From assembly GCF_947489255.1 (NCBI RefSeq), contig NZ_CANLCY010000002.1:248001-312000 (forward strand): a DNA stretch of 64,000 bases. The letters run 5' to 3'. The DNA is from an uncultured Microbacterium sp. Lineage in GTDB: Bacteria > Actinomycetota > Actinomycetes > Actinomycetales > Microbacteriaceae. The position numbers were made by a program, and so were the translations under genes. The notes beneath the pieces were generated by a model. The model was not told where the DNA came from. It searched no databases and saw only the letters and a list, made by a program, of their open reading frames with translations. This document shows, in pieces, positions 43,093-51,752 of this stretch (within the stretch, counting starts at the first letter, position 1; each line of letters starts with the position of its first letter).

Positions 43093-43664
43093 CCGAGACC
43101 CCGATCCACGACGAGGTCGCCGCGACCCCCTTCCCCGAGGCGTCGGGGCGCACCAAGGGGTACGAGAAGCGTGCCGTCGACGCGTTCCTCGCCCGCGCGC
43201 GGGACGCCTTCGAGGCCGACGAGGCCGGCGTCCTGCGGTCGTCTGAGGTTCGAGCGGTGTCGTTCCCCCTGGTGAGGGGCGGCTACGCCGTGGCATCCGT
43301 CGATGCGGCCCTGGGCCGGGTCGAAGACGCGTTCGCCGCGCGCGAGCGCGAACACGCGCTCTCGCGACTCGGTGCGCGCGCCTGGGTCGCCGAGACGCGC
43401 GACACCGCGCAGGTGGTGCTCGACCGTCTCGGACGGCCGCGCCGACAGCGCTTCGAGCGGGTCTCGCTGCTGCACTACGGCTACCGGGTCGACGAGGTCG
43501 ACGTCGTGGCCGACCGCGTCGCGCGCTACCTCGCCGCGGGCGATCCCGTGACGCCCGACCAGGTGCGCGCCGTCGCGTTCCGCATGCAGCGGGGCGGATA
43601 CCGCGAGACGCAGGTCGACGCGGTGCTCGACGCCGTCGTCGAGGTCATGCTCGCCGTCGGATGA
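43089..43664 (+). CDS. DivIVA domain-containing protein with repeated motifs
   Basis: 191-residue cytoplasmic protein with four copies of a short DivIVA-like motif of the form GYxxxxVDxxL: GYEKRAVDAFL, GYAVASVDAAL, GYRVDEVDVVA and GYRETQVDAVL. DivIVA domains bind membrane or partner proteins at poles and septa in Gram-positive bacteria; no long coiled coil follows here, so it is not a standard Wag31. ATG at 43089 overlaps the cdsA stop, and co-translation with cdsA hints at a link to membrane synthesis. The exact role is unknown. Confidence 0.8.
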   Translation: MTETPIHDEVAATPFPEASGRTKGYEKRAVDAFLARARDAFEADEAGVLRSSEVRAVSFPLVRGGYAVASVDAALGRVEDAFAAREREHALSRLGARAWVAETRDTAQVVLDRLGRPRRQRFERVSLLHYGYRVDEVDVVADRVARYLAAGDPVTPDQVRAVAFRMQRGGYRETQVDAVLDAVVEVMLAVG

Positions 43665-43713
43665 GGCCTCAGGATGACACCCGCGCCGACTCGTCGGTAG
43701 ACTCGGCCGCACT

Positions 43714-44442
43714 GTGACTGCTGGCTCGGAACTCTCGCGTAGATCGTCGGACCGCGTCGCCCGTCGGGGCGTCGGGTCGGTCGACGTGATCCCCCCGGCT
43801 CTTCCGCGCCGCTCGGCACCGCGCTGGTCTCGTCGTCGGGGCGTGGTGGGCGTGTTCGGGGCGTGCGCGGCGGTGCTGTTCGCCGCCGCCTACGTCGGGC
43901 CGATGGGCGCCGCGCTCTCGCCGGCGCAGGCCGAGGAGCCGCACACCGTCACCCTGTACGCCGAGGGCCTCGACGACGCGCAGGCCGTGTCGACGTCGGG
44001 CGAGAAGCAGGCCCCCGACCTCCAGCGCTCGAGCTACAACGTCTACGTCAAGCCGAAGCCCACGCCGACGCCGACTCCCACGCAGACCCGCAGCAGCGAT
44101 TCGGGCTCGTCGGCCGGCGACAGCGGCAGCAGCGGTGGTGGCGGACCGCTGTACTACTCCGGTGGGGGAGCGCCCGCGGAGTGGATGGCGGCCGCCGGCA
44201 TCTCGGATGCCGACATGGGCTACGTCGACTACATCGTCAGCCGCGAGAGCGGCTGGAACCCGAACGCCACGAACCGTTCCTCGGGCGCGTGCGGTCTCGT
44301 GCAGGCCCTGCCCTGCAGCAAGGTCCCCGGCAACGGCTACGACCCCGTCGACAACCTGCGCTGGGCGACCGGGTACGCCACGGGCCGCTACGGCAGCTGG
44401 GCGGGCGCGTACGCGTTCTGGACGAGCAACCACTGGTGGTGA
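43714..44442 (+). CDS. Secreted lytic transglycosylase-like protein
   Basis: 242-residue protein with an N-terminal anchor at about 43-66, a Ser/Pro/Thr/Gly-rich linker (PTPTPTPTQT near 117-126) and a C-terminal lysozyme-like domain (about 150-242). Glu178 in VSRESGWNPNA is the likely catalytic residue, and Cys193 and Cys201 could form a disulfide. Family label is a transglycosylase SLT-like or aggregation-promoting-factor-like domain. GTG at 43714 is 10 bases after TAGACT (43698-43703). Activity on peptidoglycan is inferred. Confidence 0.82.
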   Translation: MTAGSELSRRSSDRVARRGVGSVDVIPPALPRRSAPRWSRRRGVVGVFGACAAVLFAAAYVGPMGAALSPAQAEEPHTVTLYAEGLDDAQAVSTSGEKQAPDLQRSSYNVYVKPKPTPTPTPTQTRSSDSGSSAGDSGSSGGGGPLYYSGGGAPAEWMAAAGISDADMGYVDYIVSRESGWNPNATNRSSGACGLVQALPCSKVPGNGYDPVDNLRWATGYATGRYGSWAGAYAFWTSNHWW

Positions 44443-44451
44443 GCGGCATCC

Positions 44452-44739
44452 ATGCCCCGCTCCCGTAGACGCCGCCCCGATCCGGGTCGCGGCGACGATT
44501 CGCTCGATCGTCTGATCGCCGGGTGGAAGCGCACCGAGTTCAAACGCGGCGCCGAGTGGACGGTGCAACCGATCTCGGGGCCGCAGGCCGTGAAGGACTA
44601 CATCTGTCCCGGGTGCGGACGCACCGTCAGCGCCGGCACCGCCCACCTCGTCGTCTGGCGCGCCGACGGCGTGCTCGGAGACGCCGCCGACCTCGCCGCC
44701 CGGCGGCACTGGCACACGCACTGTTGGAGGATCGCCTGA
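44452..44739 (+). CDS. Small conserved protein with a Cys/His metal site
   Basis: 95-residue basic protein. CPGC (Cys52, Cys55) with His65 and the terminal cluster HWHTHC (His88, His90, Cys91) form a likely zinc site. It resembles uncharacterised actinobacterial proteins sometimes mislabelled ATP/GTP-binding; no nucleotide motif is present. ATG at 44452 lies 9 bases after the previous stop and the stop overlaps the next gene (ATG at 44739), so it is part of a translated chain of genes. Confidence 0.72.
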   Translation: MPRSRRRRPDPGRGDDSLDRLIAGWKRTEFKRGAEWTVQPISGPQAVKDYICPGCGRTVSAGTAHLVVWRADGVLGDAADLAARRHWHTHCWRIA

Positions 44740-45461
44740 TGGAGATTCGCGGACCCGTTCTGCTCCCCGCCCGCCGAGAGGACATCGAACTGCGCACGGT
44801 CGACGACCTGACGCTCGTCGGCGAGCTGGCCCTCCCTCTCGATCGCGATCCCGTGGCGACGCTCGTGACGTTGCATCCGCTGCCCACGGCCGGCGGGTTC
44901 ATGGACTCGCACATCCTGCGGAAGGCCGCCGGGCGGCTGCCCGCCCTGGCCGACCTCGCCGTGCTCCGCTTCAACACCCGCGGCACGACCTCCCCGCGGG
45001 GAACGAGCGAGGGCACGTTCGACGGCGGCGCGAACGAGTGCTTCGACGTCGCCGCAGCGGTTGACCTCGTCCGCGAGCGCGGGCTTCCTCGCCCGTGGCT
45101 GGTCGGCTGGTCGTTCGGCACCGAGCTCGCGCTGAAGTACGGCCGCGATCACGACATCGAGGGCGTCATCCTGCTCTCGCCCCCGCTTCACCGCGCGACC
45201 GCGGACGAGGTCGCCGGGTGGTCGGCGGACCGCCGCCGGATGGTGATCCTCGTGCCCGAGTTCGACGACTACCTGCGCCCCGCCGAGGCTCGTGAGCGCT
45301 TCTCGTCGGTTCCGGATGCCACGCTCATCGCGGTCGAGGGCGGCAAGCACCTGTGGGTCGGGGAGACCCAGACGCGCCGTGTGCTCACGGAGATCGTCGC
45401 GGCGGTCAACCCCGACGCCCTGCCGCTGCCCACGGAGTGGGACGACGACGCCGAGAGCTGA
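44739..45461 (+). CDS. Alpha/beta hydrolase
   Basis: 240-residue alpha/beta hydrolase without signal peptide. The nucleophile elbow is GWSFG with Ser125; candidates for the acid and base are Asp185 in EFDDYLRP and His213 in GGKHLW. The oxyanion region is LHPLPTAGG. The fold is close to dienelactone-hydrolase-like or YuxL-like serine hydrolases, substrate unknown. ATG at 44739 overlaps the previous gene. The stop is 2 bases from the stop of a convergent gene, inside the palindrome GCTGAGCTCAGC. Confidence 0.82.
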   Translation: MEIRGPVLLPARREDIELRTVDDLTLVGELALPLDRDPVATLVTLHPLPTAGGFMDSHILRKAAGRLPALADLAVLRFNTRGTTSPRGTSEGTFDGGANECFDVAAAVDLVRERGLPRPWLVGWSFGTELALKYGRDHDIEGVILLSPPLHRATADEVAGWSADRRRMVILVPEFDDYLRPAEARERFSSVPDATLIAVEGGKHLWVGETQTRRVLTEIVAAVNPDALPLPTEWDDDAES

Positions 45462-45463
45462 GC

Positions 45464-46540
45464 TCAGCGTTCGTTCTGCCGCGGGATGATGACCTCGCGG
45501 TAGATGATGAGGATGCTCGCGGCCACCGGGATCGCGATGAGGGCGCCGAGCAGGTTCAGCAGCGCCCCACCGGCCAGTGCCGAGATGACCACGACCGATC
45601 CCGGCACCGAGACGGCGCGGTTCATGATGCGCGGGGAGATGACGTAGGCCTCGATCTGCATGTATATGAGGTAGTAGATCGCCGCCACGAGGACCGCCCA
45701 CGGGGGCGTCCCGAGACCGGGGATGAGGCACGCGAGCACGATGATCGTCGAGCCCGTCAGTGTGCCGACCAGCGGGATGAGGGAGAAGAAGAACGCGATC
45801 ACCGCGAGGACGGCCGGGAAGGGCGCTCCGATGATCGACAGGAGGATCGCGCTCAGCACACCGTTGATCACGCCGAGGCTCACCTGCCCCATGACGTAGT
45901 ACCCGACGGAGTCGGTGATCTTCTCGGCGAGTTCGATGAAGCGCGCCCTCTTCGAGGCCGGCACGAGCTGGTACACGGCCGACTTGAGCGACGGAGTGGA
46001 TGCCGTGAAGTAGATCGTGAGGATCAGCACGATGAAGGCGCCGCCCAGGCCCGCCGCCACGGCGCCCGCGCCGGTGAGGAGGCTGTTGCCCACGATGGTG
46101 GAGATCGATCCGACGTCGAGCGTGCTGAACCAGTGCTGGACGCCGAGCCACAGCTCGTCGATCTTCAGCCACGGGAGCGTCTCGGACGCCCACTGCTGCA
46201 CTTGCGCGACGATCTCGTTCCAGCGGCCCGGTTGGAGCAACTGCTCGATCTGGGAGACCAGCTGAGCGATCTGACTGACGATGACGGGTACGACCATGAA
46301 CACGATGCCGGCGAACACCCCGAGCACGGCGAGGATCGTCAGCAGCACCGCCGCCCAGCGCGGCAGGCCGCGGCGCTCGAGGAACGACACCACGGGGTCG
46401 AGACCCAGCGACAGGAACAGCGCCGTTCCGACGTAGAGCAGGATCGTGGACAGGTTCTGCACGCTGCCGATGAGCAGCAGGCCGACGCCGACGCCGAGTG
46501 TCGCCAGCAGCGCCACCCGGAAGGGATTGTGGATCTTCAT
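45464..46540 (-). CDS. AI-2E family transporter
   Basis: 358-residue membrane protein with about seven to eight spans, of the AI-2E/TqsA family of putative exporters. Characteristic features are a double N-terminal hydrophobic pair, the central soluble region with amphipathic helices (about 90-160), FFFSLIPLVGTLTG and the ending ALLNLLGALIAIPVAASILI. The substrate is unknown; the autoinducer name should not be taken literally in this organism. ATG at 46540 has a GGGAGT about 10 bases upstream. Confidence 0.85.
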   Translation of the reverse strand: MKIHNPFRVALLATLGVGVGLLLIGSVQNLSTILLYVGTALFLSLGLDPVVSFLERRGLPRWAAVLLTILAVLGVFAGIVFMVVPVIVSQIAQLVSQIEQLLQPGRWNEIVAQVQQWASETLPWLKIDELWLGVQHWFSTLDVGSISTIVGNSLLTGAGAVAAGLGGAFIVLILTIYFTASTPSLKSAVYQLVPASKRARFIELAEKITDSVGYYVMGQVSLGVINGVLSAILLSIIGAPFPAVLAVIAFFFSLIPLVGTLTGSTIIVLACLIPGLGTPPWAVLVAAIYYLIYMQIEAYVISPRIMNRAVSVPGSVVVISALAGGALLNLLGALIAIPVAASILIIYREVIIPRQNER

Positions 46541-46714
46541 GCCGAACGACTCCCGCCTCAGCCGGGCAAGCACGCCCGTCTGGTCAGGATAGTGACCGCG
46601 CGGGGCCGCATCGGCAAGGCGCGAGCCTCGCCGCGAACTTTCAGCCGCCCTCGGATAGTCTGAAACGTCGATTCTTCGGTGGCGCCCGAGCTGCCGGTGG
46701 GGATGGTGTGAAGC

Positions 46715-48520
46715 GTGAGATTCGTCTGGGCCGTGGTGGCGTTCGTCATCGCCGCCGCCATGATCGGTGCCGGGATCGCTCAGCGCACGGTCTTCCAAGG
46801 TCCATCCGAGACCTCGAAGACGGTGCAGACCGAGGGGACCGCGGCGTACACGCTGATCGACGGTTCGGTGCTCACGAGCGTGCCGGGGGCGCAGACGCTG
46901 CGCGTCGAGGGCGACGGGGAGGTGTTCGTCTCGTACGGACGCACCGCCGACCTGAAGGCCTGGCTCGCCGACGTCGACTACACCTCGGTGACCGTCGACG
47001 GTGAGGGTGCGGTGCAGACCGCCGACCAGGCGCCGACCGTGACGCCCACCTCCGACGCCGCCGCGGGGCGGAGCCCGATCGACAACGACCTCTGGCTGGA
47101 CGAGTTCGAGCAGACCGGATCGCTGTCGACCACGTTGCAGCTGCCCAGCGACATGAGCGTGCTCGTGGCCTCCGACGGCACGGCCCCCGCCCCTTCGAAC
47201 GTCAGCGTCACGTGGCCGATCGACGACTCGACCCCCTGGGCGGGCCCCCTCATCGTCGGTGGCGGTATCGCCCTGCTGGCGGGCCTGGTCCTCTACCTGC
47301 TCGGCATCCGGCACGTGCGTCGCTCGCGGCGTCCGCGTCGTAAGGGGCTGCCCCTGCCGGTCACCGAGCCGATCTCGATCGCCGAGTCGGACGCCGCTGC
47401 CGACGCCGCATCGAAGGGTGTCGTCAGCGAGAGCCCCGCACGCCGCACGACCGGCTCCCGTGGACGACGCGCTCTAGTTGCGATACCCGCCCTCGGCGTC
47501 TCGGTCGCGTTGCTCGCGGGATGCTCGGCAGACGCATGGCCGCAGTTCGCGGCATCCGAGACTCCGAGCCCGACCCCCACGGTCGTCGTGCCCGAGGGGC
47601 AGTTCCCGCCCGCGGTGACCGAGGCCCAGGCCGAGCGGATCGTTTCGCGCGTGTCGAGCACGGTCGCCTCCGCCGATGCAGCCCTCGACCAGAACGCCGC
47701 CGCCGAGCGCCTGTCGGGACCCGCGCTGGCGGAGCGCGCGACGAACTACACGCTGCGCGCGGCGCTGCCCGACCGCCCCGCCCTGCCGGCGATCCCCGCG
47801 GAGCCCGTGCAGATCACCCTGCCGCAGACCACGGGAGCCTGGCCGCGTACGCTCATGACGGTGGTGGAATCAGCGGATGCCGCGACCCCGACGACGACCA
47901 TCATGATGATGACCCAGCAGACCCCGTGGGACGACTACAAGGCGTCGTACGTGGGCAACCTCGAGGCGTCCACCAACCTGCCCGAACTCGCGGCGCCGTA
48001 CGTGGGCGCGACGCAGGTGCCGCCGGACTCCTCGTTCCTCACCCTCGCTCCCGAGAAGGTCGCGGCGGCGTACGCCGACATCATCAACAACGGCGAGAAC
48101 AGCACGTCGGCCGCGCTGTTCGACACCGCGAACGATCTGCTGCTCTCGGCGATCCAGGACAACAAGACCAAGCGCACCGACGAGCTCAACCAGACGGGTG
48201 CCGGAACCGCGGAGATCAGCTTCGCCGCCTCGGCGGGGCCCGCCGCCCCCATCGCTCTCGCGACGCTGGACACCGGCGCGATCGTCGCCGTGAACGTCTA
48301 CGAGAGCGACACGGCGAAGCCCACCAACGCCGACGCCGTCATCAAGCTCGACAACAACCCGGCCGTCAAGGCCCTGACCGGTGTCGACCAGTCCGCGACA
48401 GGCTTCACCACGACCTATTCCGACCAGGTGTTCTTCTACGTGCCCAGCCAGGGTTCCGACGAGAAGATCCGCCTGCTCGGCTACCGTTCCAGCCTCCTCG
48501 AAGCGAAGGTGTCCCCGTGA
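46715..48520 (+). CDS. 601-residue membrane protein with an internal lipobox-like segment
   Basis: I do not recognise a functional family, though Microbacteriaceae homologues probably exist. The N-terminal part has a membrane helix at 5-22, an extracytoplasmic domain to about 175 and a second helix at 178-198. After a basic linker, residues 248-270 look exactly like a lipoprotein signal peptide (Arg-rich, hydrophobic, ending LLAGC with Cys270), followed by a Ser/Thr/Pro linker and a large extracytoplasmic domain. GTG at 46715 opens the frame, with no obvious SD. The next gene overlaps its stop by 4 bases. Confidence 0.72.
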   Translation: MRFVWAVVAFVIAAAMIGAGIAQRTVFQGPSETSKTVQTEGTAAYTLIDGSVLTSVPGAQTLRVEGDGEVFVSYGRTADLKAWLADVDYTSVTVDGEGAVQTADQAPTVTPTSDAAAGRSPIDNDLWLDEFEQTGSLSTTLQLPSDMSVLVASDGTAPAPSNVSVTWPIDDSTPWAGPLIVGGGIALLAGLVLYLLGIRHVRRSRRPRRKGLPLPVTEPISIAESDAAADAASKGVVSESPARRTTGSRGRRALVAIPALGVSVALLAGCSADAWPQFAASETPSPTPTVVVPEGQFPPAVTEAQAERIVSRVSSTVASADAALDQNAAAERLSGPALAERATNYTLRAALPDRPALPAIPAEPVQITLPQTTGAWPRTLMTVVESADAATPTTTIMMMTQQTPWDDYKASYVGNLEASTNLPELAAPYVGATQVPPDSSFLTLAPEKVAAAYADIINNGENSTSAALFDTANDLLLSAIQDNKTKRTDELNQTGAGTAEISFAASAGPAAPIALATLDTGAIVAVNVYESDTAKPTNADAVIKLDNNPAVKALTGVDQSATGFTTTYSDQVFFYVPSQGSDEKIRLLGYRSSLLEAKVSP

Positions 48521-49467
48521 GCACTCCCGCCCCCGGCTCCGTGATGCGCGGCGCCGTCGACCTCTCGTCGCTGCGCAACCGCCCCGCCGCCCCCGCCGCG
48601 CCCGCGGCATCCGGGACTCCCGCCGACGGTGCAGCGCCCACCGGCGCTCTGCCCCTGGTGTTCGATGTCACCGACGCGACGTTCGGCGAGGTGCTCGAGC
48701 TCTCGCGCACGGTCCCCGTCGTCATCGACCTGTGGGCCGAGTGGTGCGGCCCCTGCAAGCAGCTGAGCCCCGTGCTCGAGAAGGTCGTCACCGAACTGGG
48801 CGGCCGCCTCGTGCTCGCGAAGGTCGACGTCGACGCCAACCCGCAGCTCGCTCAGGGCTTCCGGGCGCAGTCGATTCCGATGGTGCTCGCGCTCGTCGCG
48901 GGCCAGCCCGTGCCGCTGTTCACCGGGGCGGTGCCCGAGCAGCAGGTGCGCGACGTGTTCGCGCAGCTGCTGCAGCTCGCGGCCCAGCACGGCGTGACCG
49001 GCACCGTGCCCGTCGGCGACGCGACCGATGCGGCTCCCGCCGAGGAGCCCCCGCTGCCGCCGCTGCACGCCGAGGCGTTCGCCGCGATCGAGGAGGGCGA
49101 CTACGCCCGGGCGATCACCGCCTACGAGAAGGCCCTCGCCGAGAACCCGCGCGACGCCGACGCGCGCGCCGGCCTCAGCCAGGTGCGACTGCTCGACCGT
49201 GTTCAGGGTGCCGATCTGCAGGCGGCCCGCGCGGCAGCCGCAGCCGACCCCTCGGGTGTCGAGGCCCAGTTCGTCGTCGCCGACCTCGACGTCGTGGGCG
49301 GACACGTCGACGACGCCTTCGGCCGTCTGCTCGACCTCTTCGCGGCCCTGCCCGTCGACGAGCGCGCCCCGGTCCGCGAGCGCCTGCTCGAGCTGTTCGG
49401 CATCGTGGGCGACGACGACGCCCGCGTGGTGCGGGCTCGCGCGCGTCTGGCATCCCTTCTCTTCTGA
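48517..49467 (+). CDS. Thioredoxin-fold tetratricopeptide protein (CnoX/YbbN-like)
   Basis: 316-residue cytoplasmic protein. A thioredoxin domain at about 45-160 has the active-site WCGPC (76-80), and a helical tetratricopeptide-like region (HAEAFAAIEEGDYARAITAYEKAL) fills the rest. This layout matches YbbN/CnoX, a chaperedoxin protecting proteins under oxidative stress; retention of both cysteines suggests redox activity. GTG at 48517 overlaps the upstream gene (GTGA). A 19-bp hairpin terminator follows. Confidence 0.88.
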   Translation: MSTPAPGSVMRGAVDLSSLRNRPAAPAAPAASGTPADGAAPTGALPLVFDVTDATFGEVLELSRTVPVVIDLWAEWCGPCKQLSPVLEKVVTELGGRLVLAKVDVDANPQLAQGFRAQSIPMVLALVAGQPVPLFTGAVPEQQVRDVFAQLLQLAAQHGVTGTVPVGDATDAAPAEEPPLPPLHAEAFAAIEEGDYARAITAYEKALAENPRDADARAGLSQVRLLDRVQGADLQAARAAAAADPSGVEAQFVVADLDVVGGHVDDAFGRLLDLFAALPVDERAPVRERLLELFGIVGDDDARVVRARARLASLLF

Positions 49468-49473
49468 TCCGAT

Positions 49474-49523
49474 CGACGAACGACGGCCCGGTTCCTCCCG
49501 AGGGACCGGGCCGTCGTTCGTCG
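49474..49523 (+). terminator. 19-bp hairpin after the thioredoxin-fold gene
   Basis: Bases 49474-49492 and 49505-49523 are perfect reverse complements over 19 bases, with a 12-base loop that can pair further (CCTC/GAGG). It starts 6 bases after the stop. No U-tract follows, but the extreme stability and position point to a terminator. Confidence 0.75.
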
Positions 49524-49566
49524 GGAGGGGATCACCGCGGCGCCGGGGAGGACTACCGGGAACCGG

Positions 49567-49599
49567 AACGCCCCGCCCCCGTGTGAGGGGCGGGGCGTT
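49567..49599 (-). terminator. 13-bp hairpin after glgB
   Basis: AACGCCCCGCCCC (49567-49579) and GGGGCGGGGCGTT (49587-49599) form a perfect 13-bp stem with a 7-base loop, 14 bases beyond the glgB stop on the minus strand. With the neighbouring 19-bp hairpin it insulates two convergent operons. Confidence 0.75.
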
Positions 49600-49613
49600 G
49601 CGGCGTCAACGGG

Positions 49614-51752
49614 TCAGGATCCGGCGCGGTGGTGCAGCCACAGCACCCCGAGCGGCGGGAGGGTGAGTGTCGCGCTCCCGCGAGCGTCGGTCGTGACCGT
49701 GCCGAAGTTACCCTGGCCCGAGCCGCCGAACGCTTCGGCGTCGCTGTTGAGCACCTCCGACCACGACCCGGATTCGGGCAGGTCGAGGGGGAAGTCGGTG
49801 AGGGGGACACCCGAGAAGTTGCAGACGACCGCGACCGTGTTGCCGTGGTGGTCGCGGCGGGCGAAGGCGAGGACGTTGGGGTTCCACGCGGGCGCACCCA
49901 GCCGGGAGAACGCCGCTCCGTCGTGATCACGCGACCACAGCGCCGCCTGGTCCTTGTACACGCGGTTGAGCTCGCCGACGAAGTCGTGCAGCTGGCGGTG
50001 CGCCGGCTGGTCGAGCATCCACCAGTCGAGGCTGCGCGATTCGGACCATTCCGACATCTGGCCGAACTCCTGGCCCATGAACAGCAGCTGCTTGCCCGGG
50101 TGCCCCCACATGTACGCCAGGAACGCGCGCATGTTCGCCAGCTTCTGCCAGTGGTCTCCCGGCATCCGCCCGAAGAGGCTGCCCTTGCCGTGCACGACCT
50201 CGTCGTGGCTGATGGGCAGGATGAAGTTCTCGCTGAAGGCGTAGACGAACGAGAACGACAGCTCGCCCTCGTGGTGCGAGCGGTACATCGGGTCGCGCCC
50301 GATGTACTGCAGCGAGTCGTTCATCCACCCCATGTTCCACTTGAAGCCGAAGCCGAGGCCCGCGTGCGAGGTCGGGGCGGTGACGCCGGGGAAGCTCGTG
50401 GACTCCTCGGCGATGAGCGCGATGCCCGGGTAGCGCTTGTAGGAGGTCGCGTTGACCTCCTGCAGGAAGCGGATCGCCTCGAGGTTCTCGCGTCCGCCGA
50501 ACTGGTTCGGCGCCCACTCGCCGTCGTTGCGGGAGTAGTCGAGGTAGAGCATGGATGCCACGGCATCCACGCGCAGACCGTCGACGTGGAACTCCTCGAA
50601 CCAGTACAGCGCGTTCGCGACGAGGAAGTTGCGCACCTCGTTGCGGCCGTAGTCGAAGATGAGCGTGCCCCAGTCCTTGTGCTCGCCGCGGCGGGGGTCG
50701 GGGTGCTCGTACAGCGCCTCGCCGTCGAAGCGGGCGAGCGCGAAGTCGTCTTTGGGGAAGTGCCCGGGGACCCAGTCCATGATGACGCCGATGCCGGCCT
50801 GGTGGAGCCGGTCGATGAGGTAGCGCAGATCGTCGGGGGAGCCGAACCGGCTCGTGGGGGCGTAGTAGCCCGATACCTGGTAGCCCCACGAGCCGCCGAA
50901 CGGGTGCTCCGCGAGGGGGAGGAACTCGACGTGGGTGAAGCCCTGAGCGCCGACGTATTCGATGATCTCGTCGGCCGCGTCGCGGTACGACAGACCCTGC
51001 TTCCACGAACCGAGGTGCAGCTCGTAGATCGACATCGGGCGATCGATCGGCGCGGTGCGGGAGCGTTCGTCGATCCAGGCGTCGTCGGCCCAGGCATACT
51101 CCGAGTCGGTGACGACGGATGCCGTCGCGGGCGGCACCTCCGCCAGGCGGGCCATCGGGTCGGCCTTCTGGATCCACTGGCCCGCGCGGGTGAGGATCTC
51201 GAACTTGTAGCGGGTGCCGGCCCCGATCCCCGGGACGAAGAGCTCCCAGACGCCGCTCCCGCCCATCGAGCGCATCGCGCTGCCCGAGCCGTCCCAGCCG
51301 TTGAAGTCGCCGATCACGCGCAGGGCGCGCGCGTCGGGTGCCCAGACGGTGAACGCCGTGCCCGACGACCCGTCGAGATCGCGCACATGCGCTCCGAGCA
51401 CGCGCCAGAGCTCTTCGTGGCGCCCCTCCGTGATGAGGTGCAGGTCGAGCTCGCCGATCGACGGAACGTGGCGGTAGCCGTCGTCGGCCACGTGCTCGGA
51501 CCCGTCGTACGACGCGCGCACGATGTAGGCGCCGGGATGGGCCTCGACGGCCGCCTCCCAGATGCCGCCGCGAACGTGCGTCAGCGGAACCGACGTGCCG
51601 TCGGCGAGCTCGGCGACGACGGTCGCCGCGAGGGGACGCCGCGAACGGATGACCCATCCGTCGCCGGTCTGGTGCACGCCCAGCACGCTGTGCGGGTCGT
51701 GGTGGGCGCCGTGGGCGACGGCATCCAGGATTTCGGGGGAGAGGGAGGTCAT
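49614..51752 (-). CDS. glgB: 1,4-alpha-glucan branching enzyme
   Basis: 712-residue GH13 enzyme introducing alpha-1,6 branches into glycogen or alpha-glucan. N-terminal CBM48-like modules precede the (beta/alpha)8 domain; the nucleophile is in GLRVDAVASMLYLDYSR (around residue 395) and the acid/base in IAEESTSFPG (around 450), with PISHDEVVHGKGSL further on. ATG at 51752 overlaps the glgE stop, so GlgE and GlgB are co-translated, which matches their consecutive action in the maltose-1-phosphate route. Confidence 0.96.
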   Translation of the reverse strand: MTSLSPEILDAVAHGAHHDPHSVLGVHQTGDGWVIRSRRPLAATVVAELADGTSVPLTHVRGGIWEAAVEAHPGAYIVRASYDGSEHVADDGYRHVPSIGELDLHLITEGRHEELWRVLGAHVRDLDGSSGTAFTVWAPDARALRVIGDFNGWDGSGSAMRSMGGSGVWELFVPGIGAGTRYKFEILTRAGQWIQKADPMARLAEVPPATASVVTDSEYAWADDAWIDERSRTAPIDRPMSIYELHLGSWKQGLSYRDAADEIIEYVGAQGFTHVEFLPLAEHPFGGSWGYQVSGYYAPTSRFGSPDDLRYLIDRLHQAGIGVIMDWVPGHFPKDDFALARFDGEALYEHPDPRRGEHKDWGTLIFDYGRNEVRNFLVANALYWFEEFHVDGLRVDAVASMLYLDYSRNDGEWAPNQFGGRENLEAIRFLQEVNATSYKRYPGIALIAEESTSFPGVTAPTSHAGLGFGFKWNMGWMNDSLQYIGRDPMYRSHHEGELSFSFVYAFSENFILPISHDEVVHGKGSLFGRMPGDHWQKLANMRAFLAYMWGHPGKQLLFMGQEFGQMSEWSESRSLDWWMLDQPAHRQLHDFVGELNRVYKDQAALWSRDHDGAAFSRLGAPAWNPNVLAFARRDHHGNTVAVVCNFSGVPLTDFPLDLPESGSWSEVLNSDAEAFGGSGQGNFGTVTTDARGSATLTLPPLGVLWLHHRAGS

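Noticed and set aside
45464..46540. Autoinducer-2 export as the role of the AI-2E family protein
   Set aside because: The family name comes from one member; many homologues move other substrates, and no luxS or AI-2 genes are nearby.
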